Assembly: GCF_030499515.1 (NCBI RefSeq) | Contig: NZ_JASTWJ010000001.1 | Coordinates: 4,258,001 to 4,322,000, forward strand | From: Streptomyces sp. DT2A-34 | GTDB taxonomy: Bacteria; Actinomycetota; Actinomycetes; Streptomycetales; Streptomycetaceae | Length of the DNA stretch: 64,000 nt | Direction: 5' to 3' | Shown: positions 16,513-26,700 of the stretch, in pieces | How positions within the stretch are numbered: position 1 is the first letter of the stretch | Layout of the letters: every line of letters begins with the position of its first letter | Program-made: the position numbers and the translations under genes | Notes under the pieces: model-generated | What the model was told of the DNA's origin: nothing | What the model saw: only the letters and a program-made list of their open reading frames with translations | The model's database searches: none

Positions 16513-18549
16513 CTAAACCAGTCCGTTGCGCCGCCGAAGGGCCAGAGCCGCCGTGCGGTGTTCCTCGGCCTCCGCCAAGTTCCCTTCGGCCGTGTCCAGT
16601 TCGGCGAGAGCCTCGTGGACGCGCGCGCGGTCGATGCCGGCCCGGCGCCGGTCGGCCCGCGCCAGCGCCTGCTCGTACAGCTCCCTGGCCTCGACCGTGC
16701 GACCGAGCTGGTGCAGGACACCGGCGAGGCCGAGCGCCGAGCGTCCGATCAGCCTCTCGCGCTGCTGTGCCACGAACCCGCTGTGCGCCTCGGACAACAG
16801 ACGCTGCGCTGCCTCAAGGTCTCCCACCTTGGCACTCGCCTCTCCCATCCGATACGTCTGGAGAAGGACGCCGTAAGGGTTGGGGATCGCCCGGTGCATA
16901 TCGCGGGAGTCGGCGAAATCGGCCAGAGCCGCGCTCCACTCGCCCCGTGCGCCCTTGAGCATGCCGCAGTGCTCCACGGCCGACGCGGCGAGCTTGCGGT
17001 CCCGTTCGGAGTCTCCCAGCAGTTCACGAGCGGACATCGCGCTGTCGAGCTGAGCCTCGGCCTCGCCGAACTCTCCCGCCTCCCACAGCGGCCGGGCCAA
17101 CTGGCAGCGCGTGCGCATCAACCACCCGGCGTTTCCCCCGTGCCGGACCGCCGAGTCGACGGCGAGCCGGAAGACCTCGATGACCTCGGACTGGTGGGGA
17201 TGGTCCAGGGCATGCGTCCACACCGGCTCGGACAGGGCCACGACCTCGGTGTCCATCGCACGGCCGTGGGCCAGGCGCGCGCACGCGAACAGCACATGGC
17301 GTTCCTCGTCCAGCCAGCGGGCGGCGCGTTCGGCACGCTGAGCCCGGACTTCGCGGCTCGCGGCCGCTTGCGGATCCTCCAGCGAAACATCCGGCACCCC
17401 AGGAACAGGATCGAGAAGATCCACGACGGTCAGCCGACGGCCGGCGGCGAACCGGTCGGCCAGCTGAGCCTGCCGGACGAACCAGCGCACCAGCCGCACC
17501 TGCGCCTCGGCCACCTCCCCGTCGGCCGTCTCCCGGCGGGACCGCCGCAGCGCGTGCGCCCGCAGCGGCCCCGGCAGCCTCATCTGACCGGCCTCCGTCA
17601 GCGACAACAGACGCAGGTCCAGTAATCCGGCCCGGTCCAGCTCCTCCAGGGCGTCCTGGCATGCCTCCGGCCCCAGCCCCGACAGAGCGGTGGCGGAGTG
17701 GTGCGTGAACGTCTCGCCGGGATGGTGCGGCAGCAACCGGTAGAGCAGGGCCGCCGGGCGGGACAGATCGGCGTACGCCGTGTCCCACATGTACTCCACG
17801 CCGGCCACGCCCTTCTCGTCCAACTGGGCCCGGAGATCGGCGATGAGACGAGAGAGCGGACGCAGGCGGTGCGTGCGCACCCACCGGCCCGCCACGTGCA
17901 GCGCCGCGGGAAGGCCCTCGCACAACCGGATCACCGCCCGCGCCGCCTCCGGGTCCGCGGCCAGCCGATGGTCACGGACGATCAGCTCCAGCAGTTCCGT
18001 CGCGGCCCGCTCCTCCAGTGGCGGCAGCGCCAACTCCACCGCGGCACCCGCCTCGAATTCGCGGAGCGGACCGTGGCTCGTGACGATCACCACGCTGCCC
18101 CCCGACGCCGGAAGCAGGGGCACGACCTCCGAGGCGTAACGCGCGTTGTCCAGCAGAAGGACCATCTTCGCCTCGGCGGTCCTGTTCCAGTACTGCCTGC
18201 ACCGGGCCGCGTACGAGGCCTGCACCTGGTCCGGCTCCACGTCGAGCGAGCTCAGCAACTGGGTGAGCACATCACCGGGGTCCAGCACGTCGCCGTCCCG
18301 GAAGTCGTCGAGGTCGACGGACAGCACACCATCGGTAAAGGGGTAGCGGTCGAGCAGAGAGCGGGCGATCAGGCCGGCCAGCTCCGTCTTCCCCAGACCG
18401 CCCGGTCCACTCAGCGCGAGAACCAGCGGACGCGAACGGCTCCGCCATTCCGCCACCGCACGCAGGGCACGCTCCAGCTCCTCGTCACGGTTGACGAAGT
18501 ACACCGGCTCCGGCGGAAGTTCAACCCTCACAACAGCCCCTTCGACCAT
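16513..18549 (-). CDS. STAND/NB-ARC-like ATPase with TPR-like C-terminus (NLR 1)
   Basis: A 678-residue signal-transduction ATPase resembling the AfsR/NB-ARC family. VNRDEELERALRAV precedes the Walker A motif GPGGLGKTELAGLI (about residue 46), then MVLLLDNARYASEVVPLLP (Walker B region), VVIVTSHG and LCEGLPAALHVAGRWV (GLP motif). Winged-helix and helical-repeat segments follow, with TPR-like pairs near the C-terminus (LAGVLHQLGRTVEARELYEQAL, LAELDTAEGNLAEAEEHRTAAL). No N-terminal effector domain is present. The start may be ATG 18549 or GTG 18531, which has AAGGGG six bases upstream. It converges on the GT-like gene, the two stops abutting. Likely a sensor whose effector is a separate protein. 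Confidence 0.85.
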   Translation of the reverse strand: MVEGAVVRVELPPEPVYFVNRDEELERALRAVAEWRSRSRPLVLALSGPGGLGKTELAGLIARSLLDRYPFTDGVLSVDLDDFRDGDVLDPGDVLTQLLSSLDVEPDQVQASYAARCRQYWNRTAEAKMVLLLDNARYASEVVPLLPASGGSVVIVTSHGPLREFEAGAAVELALPPLEERAATELLELIVRDHRLAADPEAARAVIRLCEGLPAALHVAGRWVRTHRLRPLSRLIADLRAQLDEKGVAGVEYMWDTAYADLSRPAALLYRLLPHHPGETFTHHSATALSGLGPEACQDALEELDRAGLLDLRLLSLTEAGQMRLPGPLRAHALRRSRRETADGEVAEAQVRLVRWFVRQAQLADRFAAGRRLTVVDLLDPVPGVPDVSLEDPQAAASREVRAQRAERAARWLDEERHVLFACARLAHGRAMDTEVVALSEPVWTHALDHPHQSEVIEVFRLAVDSAVRHGGNAGWLMRTRCQLARPLWEAGEFGEAEAQLDSAMSARELLGDSERDRKLAASAVEHCGMLKGARGEWSAALADFADSRDMHRAIPNPYGVLLQTYRMGEASAKVGDLEAAQRLLSEAHSGFVAQQRERLIGRSALGLAGVLHQLGRTVEARELYEQALARADRRRAGIDRARVHEALAELDTAEGNLAEAEEHRTAALALRRRNGLV

Positions 18550-18707
18550 CCACAGCGCACTCCATGCACTGCCTGACGATCATGCACTCTAGAGACTTTC
18601 ACCGCCCGACGTCCGGTGCAGCCGAAGACCCGAAAGCCCCGGGCCTCCGCACGAGGCGACGGGTCCAGGGCTGACGGTGATCGGTGCAGTCGCGTCCCTT
18701 ACCTCAG

Positions 18708-18750
18708 TGGAGCCGCCTTCGGGATTCGAACCCGAGACCTACGCATTACG
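18708..18750 (-). other. tRNA 3'-end fragment, putative attachment site att1
   Basis: 43 bases identical to the sites at 29002, 44293 and 56347. On the minus strand it reads through the anticodon-loop 3' side, the T arm (TCGGGTTCGAATCCCGA) and the acceptor 3' strand ending GGCTCCA. The matching 5' half (GCCGCCT...) is absent, so it is not a functional tRNA gene but the crossover segment left by site-specific integration. Its right flank resembles that of the 56347 copy. Confidence 0.85.
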
Positions 18751-18984
18751 GGGGCGACAGAGATCGTGATGGAGTGTTCCTCGTGGTCGCATCAGATCGT
18801 GTTTTTGCAGATCAGCGTGCCGATCACGGTCCCGCTGCTCGTATGCCGTGTCGCACCGTCCACAGGCGTCCGCGCTCCCCTTGCGCCCCCGCCCCCTGGC
18901 AATCCGATGAACCGGCCCGCACAGCTCCTTGGCGACACCATGGTGGCACGGCTTGTCGAGATCACACATACGAGACGATGGCCA

Positions 18985-19383
18985 TCACTCGCAGGCTCCT
19001 CGCTCACACCTCTCACGCCGACGATCACAGCGGCGCACACAGCAACAACAGCAGCTCAACGAGAAGCCGCCCACTTCCGCCCCGAGTGTCGCAGCCGCCT
19101 CCTCTCCGATGCCTGCGCGCTCGGGTACGTCGATGTGGAGCAGCTTGAGCAAGTCGGCGGTGACGACCCGGTAGGCGTTGCCCAGACGCAGGACCGTGCA
19201 CGGGTACCAGCCGCGCTTGGCAAGGTCGTATCCCGTGGTACGGCTGGGGGACAGCGCGCGGTTCGCCGTCTCCAGGTCCACGGCCGCGGGCGGCGCGAGC
19301 AGTTCCTCGCGCGTCAGCCCACGGGTCGCATCGTCGCGCTTGGTGATCACGGAGGATCTGTACCCCGCGAGGCAATCCGCCAC
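18985..19383 (-). CDS. Excisionase-like helix-turn-helix protein
   Basis: The central part (VDLETANRALSPSRTTGYDLAKRGWYPCTVLRLGNAYRVVTADLLKLL) matches the small MerR-like HTH proteins (Xis/AlpA type) found next to integrases in actinomycete integrative elements, where they bind att DNA and set recombination direction. Length is 132 residues from GTG 19383. The C-terminal tail is odd (a run of five Cys, then Arg-rich) and looks like out-of-frame sequence, so the gene may be a decayed fragment. It lies just inside att1, as expected for an element end. Confidence 0.7.
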   Translation of the reverse strand: MADCLAGYRSSVITKRDDATRGLTREELLAPPAAVDLETANRALSPSRTTGYDLAKRGWYPCTVLRLGNAYRVVTADLLKLLHIDVPERAGIGEEAAATLGAEVGGFSLSCCCCCVRRCDRRRERCERGACE

Positions 19384-19454
19384 CTGCCTCCGGTCAAGCC
19401 GTCAACGCCGCAGAACACCCCACCCAATAACAAGAGTTTTGTTAATATGGCTCC

Positions 19455-19733
19455 ATGGCCACCACCCCCGACCCCGCTCCCGGCGAAGGCCCCGTCCGCC
19501 CGGTCTCCGTCTCCCTCCACGAAGGCACCATCACGGCACTCAAGGCACGCACCGGCAAACGCGGCATGTCCGCCTACGTCGAAGCCCTCATCCAGCGCCA
19601 ACTCGAACGCGACCGGCTGCGCGAACTCATCGAAGACGCGGAGACCGAGCACGGGCCGGTGGATCAGGCAGCGGTCGAGGCCAAGCGGGCGCTCCTGCGC
19701 AGCGACGCAGCCGGCTCGGCTGACGCGGCATGA
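19455..19733 (+). CDS. Ribbon-helix-helix-type antitoxin of a VapBC-like pair
   Basis: A 92-residue protein. VRPVSVSLHEGTITALKARTGKRGMSAYVEALIQRQLERD fits a ribbon-helix-helix DNA-binding fold (beta strand, two helices), and the C-terminal part would wrap the toxin. It overlaps the following PIN gene by four bases (ATGA), typical of toxin-antitoxin operons, and would repress its own promoter. The AT-richer stretch just upstream (around 19430-19450) is a plausible promoter. Confidence 0.85.
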   Translation: MATTPDPAPGEGPVRPVSVSLHEGTITALKARTGKRGMSAYVEALIQRQLERDRLRELIEDAETEHGPVDQAAVEAKRALLRSDAAGSADAA

Positions 19734-20122
19734 GCGGCACCCTCGTCCTGGACTACGAAGGCCTGTCCAAACTCGTACGACGCACCCCCGAGCTCACCGA
19801 ATGGCTGGCTGCCGCCGAGGCCGAGGACATCCGCGTCATCACCAGCTCCGTCACCCTCGTCGAAGCCCGCGACCCCAAAACCAACCAAGCCCGCTTCGAC
19901 TACGCCGTCTCCCGCGTCAACATCATCCCGCCCACCGAAGCCATCGCCCGCCACGCCAGCAAACTCCTCGCCGCAGCCGGCCTGCACGGCCACAAGTACG
20001 CCATCGACGCGATCGTCGCGGCCACCGCACTCGCCTCACCCGCCCCCGTGACCGTCGTGACGTCCGACCCCGAGGATCTCCACATGTTGTGCGGCCCGGG
20101 GGTCCACGTCATCAAGATCTGA
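19730..20122 (+). CDS. PIN-domain ribonuclease toxin, VapC-like
   Basis: A 130-residue PIN protein. The acidic metal-binding residues are visible in LVLDYEGLSKLV, SSVTLVEARD, KYAIDAIVAATAL and VVTSDPEDLHML. VapC toxins cut tRNA or rRNA and are held inactive by the antitoxin encoded immediately upstream. The pair lies inside the att1-att2 interval, where such modules commonly stabilise integrative elements. Confidence 0.88.
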   Translation: MSGTLVLDYEGLSKLVRRTPELTEWLAAAEAEDIRVITSSVTLVEARDPKTNQARFDYAVSRVNIIPPTEAIARHASKLLAAAGLHGHKYAIDAIVAATALASPAPVTVVTSDPEDLHMLCGPGVHVIKI

Positions 20123-20209
20123 CACGGTGCGAGGCAGGATGGCCCCTGCGGGCAAGAACAGACTCCGGCCAAGCGGGGGAATCCTGACCGGGGCAGCTTG
20201 GGGGCTCCG

Positions 20210-21419
20210 GCTCACGTGGTGGAGCGCTGCCCGGACGGATGCTACGGCGCAGTGGGCCTGGGCTGTGATTGCTGTCGTGGCAGGAAGAGCGCCACCGCGG
20301 CGGTGGCCAGCAGGGTCGCGATGCTCGCGACCAGGAGGCTGAGATGCGGTCCGCCCGCGAACGCGTCGGCGAACAGTCCGTGCACGCGATTGGCTGAGAC
20401 GGAGAGCCCCTCGGGCCGTGCAGTGCCGGGCCATCACGGTGGCCGCCGCGTCGAGCGCGTCGCCGCCTTGTGCTGTGCCCGCCAGATCGTCGGCGAGCGA
20501 GTTCGTGGCGTGGGTGGTCAGCAGGGATCCGAGGACGGCGCTACCGATGGCTGTTCCGGCTTGTCGCGTCGCGTTGACCATGGCGGCGGCCGCCCCGGAC
20601 GGCTGGCGCGGCACTGTCGAGAGCGCTGCGGCGTTCGTGAGCGTGATAGCAGGGCCGATGCCCGCTCCCAGGACCGCGAAGACGGCGGCGATCCGGCCGT
20701 ACCCGGTGTCGGGTGACAGGCCGAGCGGCGCGAGCAGGCCGATACTGATGAGGCCGTACCGGCGAGCAGGAGCCGCACGAGCCGAAGCGCGCCGTCAGCT
20801 GGCCGGCCTGAGTGGACGCCAGACCGATGGCGCTGGAGTCGGGCAGAAATTTCACGCCGGTCACAACCGCCGACGTCCCCTGGACCTGCTGCAGGTAGAG
20901 GCACAGCAGGTAGAAGGTGCCGTACGGGCGCCGAATCCCAGGATGAGGGAGGCGGTGTTGACGATGGTGAACCGCCGGTCCTTGAACAGCGAGACGGGCA
21001 GCATGGTGCGCTCGGATCACCTTCGACCAGTACGAAAGCGGGGAACTCGACAGCCGCGACCGCGAACAGGACCAGTACCTGGGGCTCCGTTCAACCACGG
21101 CGACCGGCCTCGATGACGGCGCAGGTAGGCACTCAGCCAGACAAACACCGAGCACCTGTCCGTACGGGTCGGCCGCCGCGCACTCCGGGTCGGCCGACTC
21201 CTGGATCCCCTTGGAGCCCGGTGACCAGCGCGATGACACCCAGGGGCAGATTGATCAGGAAGATCGCGGGCCAGCCGAAGCCGTCGGTGAGGGCGCCGCC
21301 CAGCAGGGGGCCTGCGACGACGGCGAGCGCGGTCACCGCTCCCCACAGGCCAATGATCTCCGCCCGGCGCGCGGTGTCGGGGAACCCTTGGCCCAGGAGC
21401 GACAGCGCACCAGGGGGCT
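20210..21419 (-). pseudogene. Decayed EmrB/QacA-type MFS transporter
   Basis: Transporter pieces occur in several frames on the minus strand: VVAGPLLGGALTDGFGWPAIFLINLPLGVIAL (motif C region) in one, and SGAAAAMVNATRQAGTAIGSAVLGSLLT in another, separated by stops and frameshifts. These are characteristic of 14-TM drug-proton antiporters. The high-coordinate end breaks abruptly at about 21419, where an unrelated frame begins, suggesting a deletion junction. Confidence 0.8.
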
Positions 21420-21830
21420 GATTACCCCGTCGGTTACGTCGCCGAGGTCCGCCAACTCCCCTACGAGGACCCGCGACCGACCTGGGACGCCTTGCAGTGG
21501 TTCACCGGCAACTCACCCGCCGAGGGCGCCACCGACTACATGCTCGACCACTTCCTGGCCCACGACCTCGAACTCCGCTCGGCCCTGGCCGCCGTGGAGA
21601 GCGAGGACTACGAACGCTGGAAGGTCAAGACCGCCGCCAATCGCGTCCAACGGGAAGCTGCCGAGCGCGCCTTGGCCCGATACGCCGACCAGGCAGTCAA
21701 AGCCAAGAGCGAGCTGCTCCATCACCGCGACGCCATCCGCGAAGGCGGCGGCATCCCACCCCACCTGCCTTCACCGCTCGCCGACGTCGACCCGCCTGAT
21801 ACGGACACCACCGAGGAGAACGATCTTTGA
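21420..21830 (+). pseudogene. 5'-truncated gene of unknown function upstream of the integrase
   Basis: The frame reads DYPVGYVAEVRQLPYEDPRPTWDALQWF, then TDYMLDHFLAHDLELRSALAAVE and a helical charged stretch, ending TEENDL. It opens mid-protein at the junction with the MFS remnant, with no start codon except a weak TTG at 21492, so the N-terminus appears lost. Its stop overlaps the integrase TTG start (TTGA), indicating the original gene was coupled to the integrase. The family is not recognised. Confidence 0.6.
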
Positions 21831-23719
21831 AGGGCTCCACCTACCGCCGCTGTTCCTGCCGCGACCCCAAGACCGGCAAGGAACTCGGCACGGCCTGCCC
21901 CAAGCGCAACAGCAGGAACCACTGCACCTACTCCATACGCCAGGAGCTGCCGCCCCGCGAAGACGGCACCAGGCGGTCCTTCGCTCGTGGCGGCTACGAC
22001 AGCCGCAAGGCCGCCCAGGCCGACCTCGACCACGTCCGCGCCCTCCTCGGCCTGGCCGAGTCGGACGATCCCGAGGGCACGGAACTGATCGCCGCCATGC
22101 TGACGGAAGTCAGCAGCGAGAAGACTCCCCTGCCCGACGTCGAGGAGACCCGGCGGCGCCTCAACGCCGGCCAGGACCTCATCGGCAGCCTGACCGTGAG
22201 CGAGTGGCTCGACCGGTGGCTGGCGGGCAAGCGCATACGCAAGTCCGGCCTGAGCCGCTACGAGACCGATATCCGCGTACACCTCAAGCCGCACATCGGG
22301 CACCGGCGCCTCGACCGGCTGCGCGTCAGCCACCTCAGCGAGATGTTCACGGAGATCCGCGACGCCAACGCCCAGATCCTGGAGCAGAACGCTCAACGGC
22401 GAGCCGCGATCGACGAACTGGCGACCGTGCCGTGGAAGGGCGCGGAGAACCGAGCCCGGCGCAAGGCGATGAAGGCCGCGATCGACGAGATGCCGCCCTT
22501 CCCTCGCGTTACCGGCCCCGCCACGCGCCTGCACGTCAAAGCCACGCTCCGCGCGGCCCTGAACGACGCGATCGGGCAGCAGATCATCACCTTCAACCCA
22601 GCCGCTCACGTCGAGATCGATCCCGTACGCAAGCCGAAGGCGCTGGTGTGGACGGACGAGCGGGTCGCCAAGTGGGAGCAGCCGGGCGAGAAGCCGTCGC
22701 CCGTGATGGTCTGGACGCCCCAACAGACCGGCGCCTTCCTCGACTTCGTCGCCGACGACCGGCTGTACACGATGTGGCACCTGATCGCCTTCCGTGGCCT
22801 GCGCCGTGGTGAGGCGTGCGGGCAGCCATGGTCCGAGACGCACCTCGACACCCACTCCCTTACCGTCTCCTCCCAGCTCGTACAGGACGGCTGGGAGATC
22901 GAGGCATCCGACCCCAAGACCGACAGCGGATACCGCGTCGTCGCGCTCGACGACGACACCGTCAACGTCCTGAAGCGACACCGCGAACGACAGGACGCGG
23001 ACCGCAAGGAGTGGGGATCGGCTTGGGTGGACACCGGGCACGTCTTCACCCAGGAGGACGGCTCCTGGCTGCACCCCGGCAAGGTCACCGACCTCTTCGA
23101 GCGCCTCGTCGCCGCCTCCGGCCTCCCGCCGATCCGGCTCCACGACCTGCGCCACGGTGCTGCCACCCTCATGCTGGCCGCCGACATCGACATCAAGATC
23201 GTGTCGGACACCCTCGGGCACAGCGACACCCGGATCACCCGGGACATCTATCAGAGCGTCCTCCCCCACGTCGGAAAGAGCGCCGCCGAGGCCACGGCCA
23301 AGCTGGTCCCGCTCCAGCGCAGGGCGAAAGCTGAAGAGGCCGCACGCAAGGCGGAGAAGGCCCGGAAGAAGGCCCAGCGCGCCAAGAAGGCCCAGGCCGA
23401 GGGCAAGAAGAAGGCCAAGCGGAAGAAGCCTAAGAAAGTAGGGCCGAGGCCCCCTCTTCTCACGCAAGCAATCCCACAGCGCCCCGACCGGGTGAATGCG
23501 TCATGCCCGGAGCAACAGAAAATCCCAGGTCAGCGACTGTGCCTTTGGGATTCGAACCAGAGACCTGCGCATACGAGGGCCTGCAAGATCATTCCAGATG
23601 GTGCTGAGCGGTGCTATCGAACATCGTCTTACGAGCGCGTCGGCTGGTCCTTCAACTGCCGCCCGGGCCGCAACGTGGCCCGGGCGGTCGCTTCGGTTTC
23701 TGTCACCCGGCCGCCGTAA
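21827..23719 (+). CDS. Tyrosine site-specific integrase of an actinomycete integrative element
   Basis: A phage-type integrase of the pSAM2-like class. The N-terminus has a Cys-rich arm-binding segment (TYRRCSCRDP), a core-binding domain (LTVSEWLDRWLAGKRIRKSG) and a catalytic domain with RGLRRGEACG (first Arg), LHDLRHGAATLMLAADIDIKIV (HxxR) and LGHSDTRITRDIYQSVL (H and the Tyr nucleophile). A Lys/Ala-rich tail follows (KKAQRAKKAQAEGKKKAKRKK). The frame continues past the usual end and through a degenerate att copy to 23719, probably because the original stop was lost. The TTG start has GAGGAG upstream and overlaps the previous stop. Confidence 0.9.
   Translation: MKGSTYRRCSCRDPKTGKELGTACPKRNSRNHCTYSIRQELPPREDGTRRSFARGGYDSRKAAQADLDHVRALLGLAESDDPEGTELIAAMLTEVSSEKTPLPDVEETRRRLNAGQDLIGSLTVSEWLDRWLAGKRIRKSGLSRYETDIRVHLKPHIGHRRLDRLRVSHLSEMFTEIRDANAQILEQNAQRRAAIDELATVPWKGAENRARRKAMKAAIDEMPPFPRVTGPATRLHVKATLRAALNDAIGQQIITFNPAAHVEIDPVRKPKALVWTDERVAKWEQPGEKPSPVMVWTPQQTGAFLDFVADDRLYTMWHLIAFRGLRRGEACGQPWSETHLDTHSLTVSSQLVQDGWEIEASDPKTDSGYRVVALDDDTVNVLKRHRERQDADRKEWGSAWVDTGHVFTQEDGSWLHPGKVTDLFERLVAASGLPPIRLHDLRHGAATLMLAADIDIKIVSDTLGHSDTRITRDIYQSVLPHVGKSAAEATAKLVPLQRRAKAEEAARKAEKARKKAQRAKKAQAEGKKKAKRKKPKKVGPRPPLLTQAIPQRPDRVNASCPEQQKIPGQRLCLWDSNQRPAHTRACKIIPDGAERCYRTSSYERVGWSFNCRPGRNVARAVASVSVTRPP
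23539..23578 (-). other. Diverged attachment-site copy next to the integrase 3' end
   Basis: The sequence matches the tRNA 3' fragment at several blocks (GGGATTCGAACC, AGAGACCT, GCGCAT, ACGAG) with substitutions between them. The upstream region from 23411 is homologous to 28872 onward, including an integrase-tail coding stretch and AGCAACAGAAAA. It is probably an old or inactive att site of the element carrying this integrase. Confidence 0.65.
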
Positions 23720-26700
23720 TGTGCCCGTTCACCTCCCTCAGCCTGCCCCGCCGGTGCAGTTCGTCGATGTCGGAGTCCAGGAAGCTGCGAATGTCCCGGC
23801 CCATGCGGCGCCAGCCGAAGAACTCGCCTGCGTGCCGGACCAGTTCGTCCCGCGACATGCCCGGGCACTCTGCGGCAAGTTCGTACAACGCCAGCTGCCG
23901 CTCGGCCGGAGCGATGTGAGCGGCCTTGCGAGGGGTGTCGCCCTCCAACGGAGCGCGGGCATCCAGCTCCCCCGGCCTGCCACGTCCAGGAAGTGGCCGT
24001 CGGCCGTGACCTGCCCGGCACGGATGAGCCCGCGCACGACTTCCCTTATGTTGTCGCGGATCCTGTTGCCGGCCCGGGCCACGCCCCACGCCTCCCGGGC
24101 GCGCTGCACCAACAACTCCTCGTGGATGGGGCCCTCGATCCCGATGAGCTTGGTCAGGAGCTTGCGCAGCGCGGGCCGGGCCTCCGGGGTGTGCAGTTCG
24201 TACGGTGAGGACACCGTCATCTCACACGTCTCGTACGGGGAGCTCCACGGCCGGTCGTGCTCGGTGTCGACCGTAACGCGTTCATGGTCCACGGGGGCCA
24301 GGGCCGTCGGCGGGGTCCCGTTTCCCGGTCCCGGTGCACCTGGCGAGGCCGACACTTCGGAGGACAAGGCAACCGCCCTGGTACCCGAGGTGTCCTCCGC
24401 CTCGTCGTCCTCGACGGCCACGACCGGGCCTGTCCTCGGATCCGCCGACGCGGGATCCGACATCGGTCCCCGCTCGACCGCCAACTCGACAGCCTCACGC
24501 AGTCTCAGCTCGGCGGCATTCCGTCCGCGATACCAGTCGGTGCCCCAGATACGGTGCAGCCGCCAGCCCAGCCCGGCGAGCACCTCCTCCCGCAGCCGGT
24601 CGCGGTCCCGAGCCGTCCTGGACGAGTGGTACATCGCGCCGTCGCACTCGATGCCGAGCGCGTAGGCGCCGGGGAACTCCGGATGGCGCACGCCGATATC
24701 GATGCGGTATCCGGCGACACCGACCTGCGGCTGTACCCGGTAGCCCCACTCGCGCAGCACCTGCAGGACCGACTCCTCGAAGGGGCTGTCCGGCTCGGCG
24801 TCGGTCTGTGTCACGTCCCGCGCGAGAACGGCGTGGCCGTTCTCGGCGTACTCGAGATACCGCTTGAGGTGCTGAACGCTCTCGTTCGAACTGTCTGCCA
24901 GGCCACTGCCCCAGAAGGACGCGACGACCTCCATGCGGAAGCGCGCCCGGGTGACAGCGACGTTGAGGCGCCGCCAGCCGCCCCCCTTGTTGATCGGCCC
25001 GAAGTTCGTGCCGAACTTGCCGTGCTCATCGGGACCGTATCCGATCGACATGATCATGACGTCGCGCTCGTCGCCCTGGACGGATTCGAGGTTCTTGACG
25101 AAGAACCCGTCGAGCCGGTCCTCGGTGAAGCAATGGTCCAGGTCGGGGCGAAGCAGCCGGGCCTGCTGGACAGCCTGGTCGATGGCCGCTGCCTGAGCCT
25201 GAGAGAGCGCGACGACGCCCAGGGTACGGCCGGGGCGGGTGTCGAAGTGATGGATGACCCGCCGGGCGATGAACTCCGCCTCCACACGGTTGTCGCGTCG
25301 ACCGCCCCGGTCATATACGCCCTGTGCGGGGAAGAACTCGACGCCGATGTCGTTGCCGTGGTCCATTGCTCCCGGGAACGTCACCATCGAGTTGCCGTAG
25401 AAGGACCTGTTACTGAACGTGATCAGGTCCTCGTGACGGCTGCGGTAGTGCCAACGCAGGGGAAGTTCTCGCAGAGCGCCCGCCTTGCAGGCATGCAGCA
25501 GCGACTCGAAGGTGTCGGGGACGTCCTCGTCGTACTCGTCGGAGTCATCCTCGACCGCCGCGTCGAAAAAGGAAGTGGGCGGCAGCTGCTTCTCGTCGCC
25601 GGCCACGATCAGAGAGTCTGCCCGGTATACGCAGTTGATGGCGTCGGCTGGGCGGACCTGTGATGCCTCGTCGAAGATGACGACGTCGAAATGGTAATCC
25701 GCGGGCAGGAACTGGCTCACCGTCAGCGGGCTCATCATGAAGCACGGCTTGATCAGTCGGACAACTTCACGGGTCCGGCCGAGCAATTCCCGCACCGGCA
25801 TGTGGCGTCGCTTCAGCTCCGCCTGCCGCTTGATCACCGCGGCCGCCCCGCCGCTGAACCGGCGCGGTCGGCGCTTGTTGCACGCCTCGATCACGGCTCC
25901 GCTCGCGGCAGCGACAAGCCGGCGGTCGGCCTCCTGGAAGTCTGCCACCCGGGCGTCCAGGTCCGTGGAGCGGGTGGTGGCGAGTCTGGTGTCCGTGGCC
26001 AAGAGGTCGTCGGCCCAGCACCTCAGCACCGCCTGCTCTACGACCGCAGGCAGCCGCTCGGGCAGGACGCCTCGTTCAACGGCACGCGGGACGAGTTCGT
26101 CGACACCCTGATGGGCCAGGACGTCCAGTCCGGAGCGATACGCCTGCCATTCCTCCGGGCCGCGCGGGTCGGCCCGGAGTTCGTCGACGGCCTGCTGGGC
26201 CTGATCGAAGGTACCGAACAGAGCGAAGGACAATTGGACCTGGCGGGACCCCTCGAAGAGGTCGTGCAGCGCGGTCGAAGACTCCGACCAGCGAGCGGCG
26301 CGTCGCGTCGCCTCATCGCACCAGCCGGCCAGCGCGCCGCGAATGCCACGGGCCAGCAGCCCCGGAAGCTGGTCAGGCTCGGTGCCGTCGGCCAGGCGGA
26401 CGGTCAGAAGGTCCCGGCGAGCCATCCCGTGGGTGAGTTCAGCGATGCGGTCCGCCGCAGCCAGCACCGCATTCAGGGCGGGCAATTCATCCTCGTCGCG
26501 GGGGACGTAGCCGCCCAGCGCCGCCTCGTGGTGTGCCACCAGCCCAGCCACCTCGGCCGCAGTGTTCTGCCAGGCCAGTGCGTCGTTGAGGCGCTGGGGC
26601 AGCGTCTTGTCCCAGGCGCCGTCGCGCGTGAGCGCGGCCACCGCCGCGCGATCCTCCCGGTACTGGCCGGACAGACGCGCGAACACGCCTCGATGCTGTT

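Noticed and set aside
19347..19652. Minus-strand gene opposite the antitoxin
   Set aside because: Low-complexity shadow of the VapB-like frame, without a ribosome-binding site or recognisable domain.
21722..23467. A 581-residue minus-strand gene opposite the integrase
   Set aside because: Leu/Gly/Val-rich antisense shadow; the integrase on the plus strand has all catalytic motifs.
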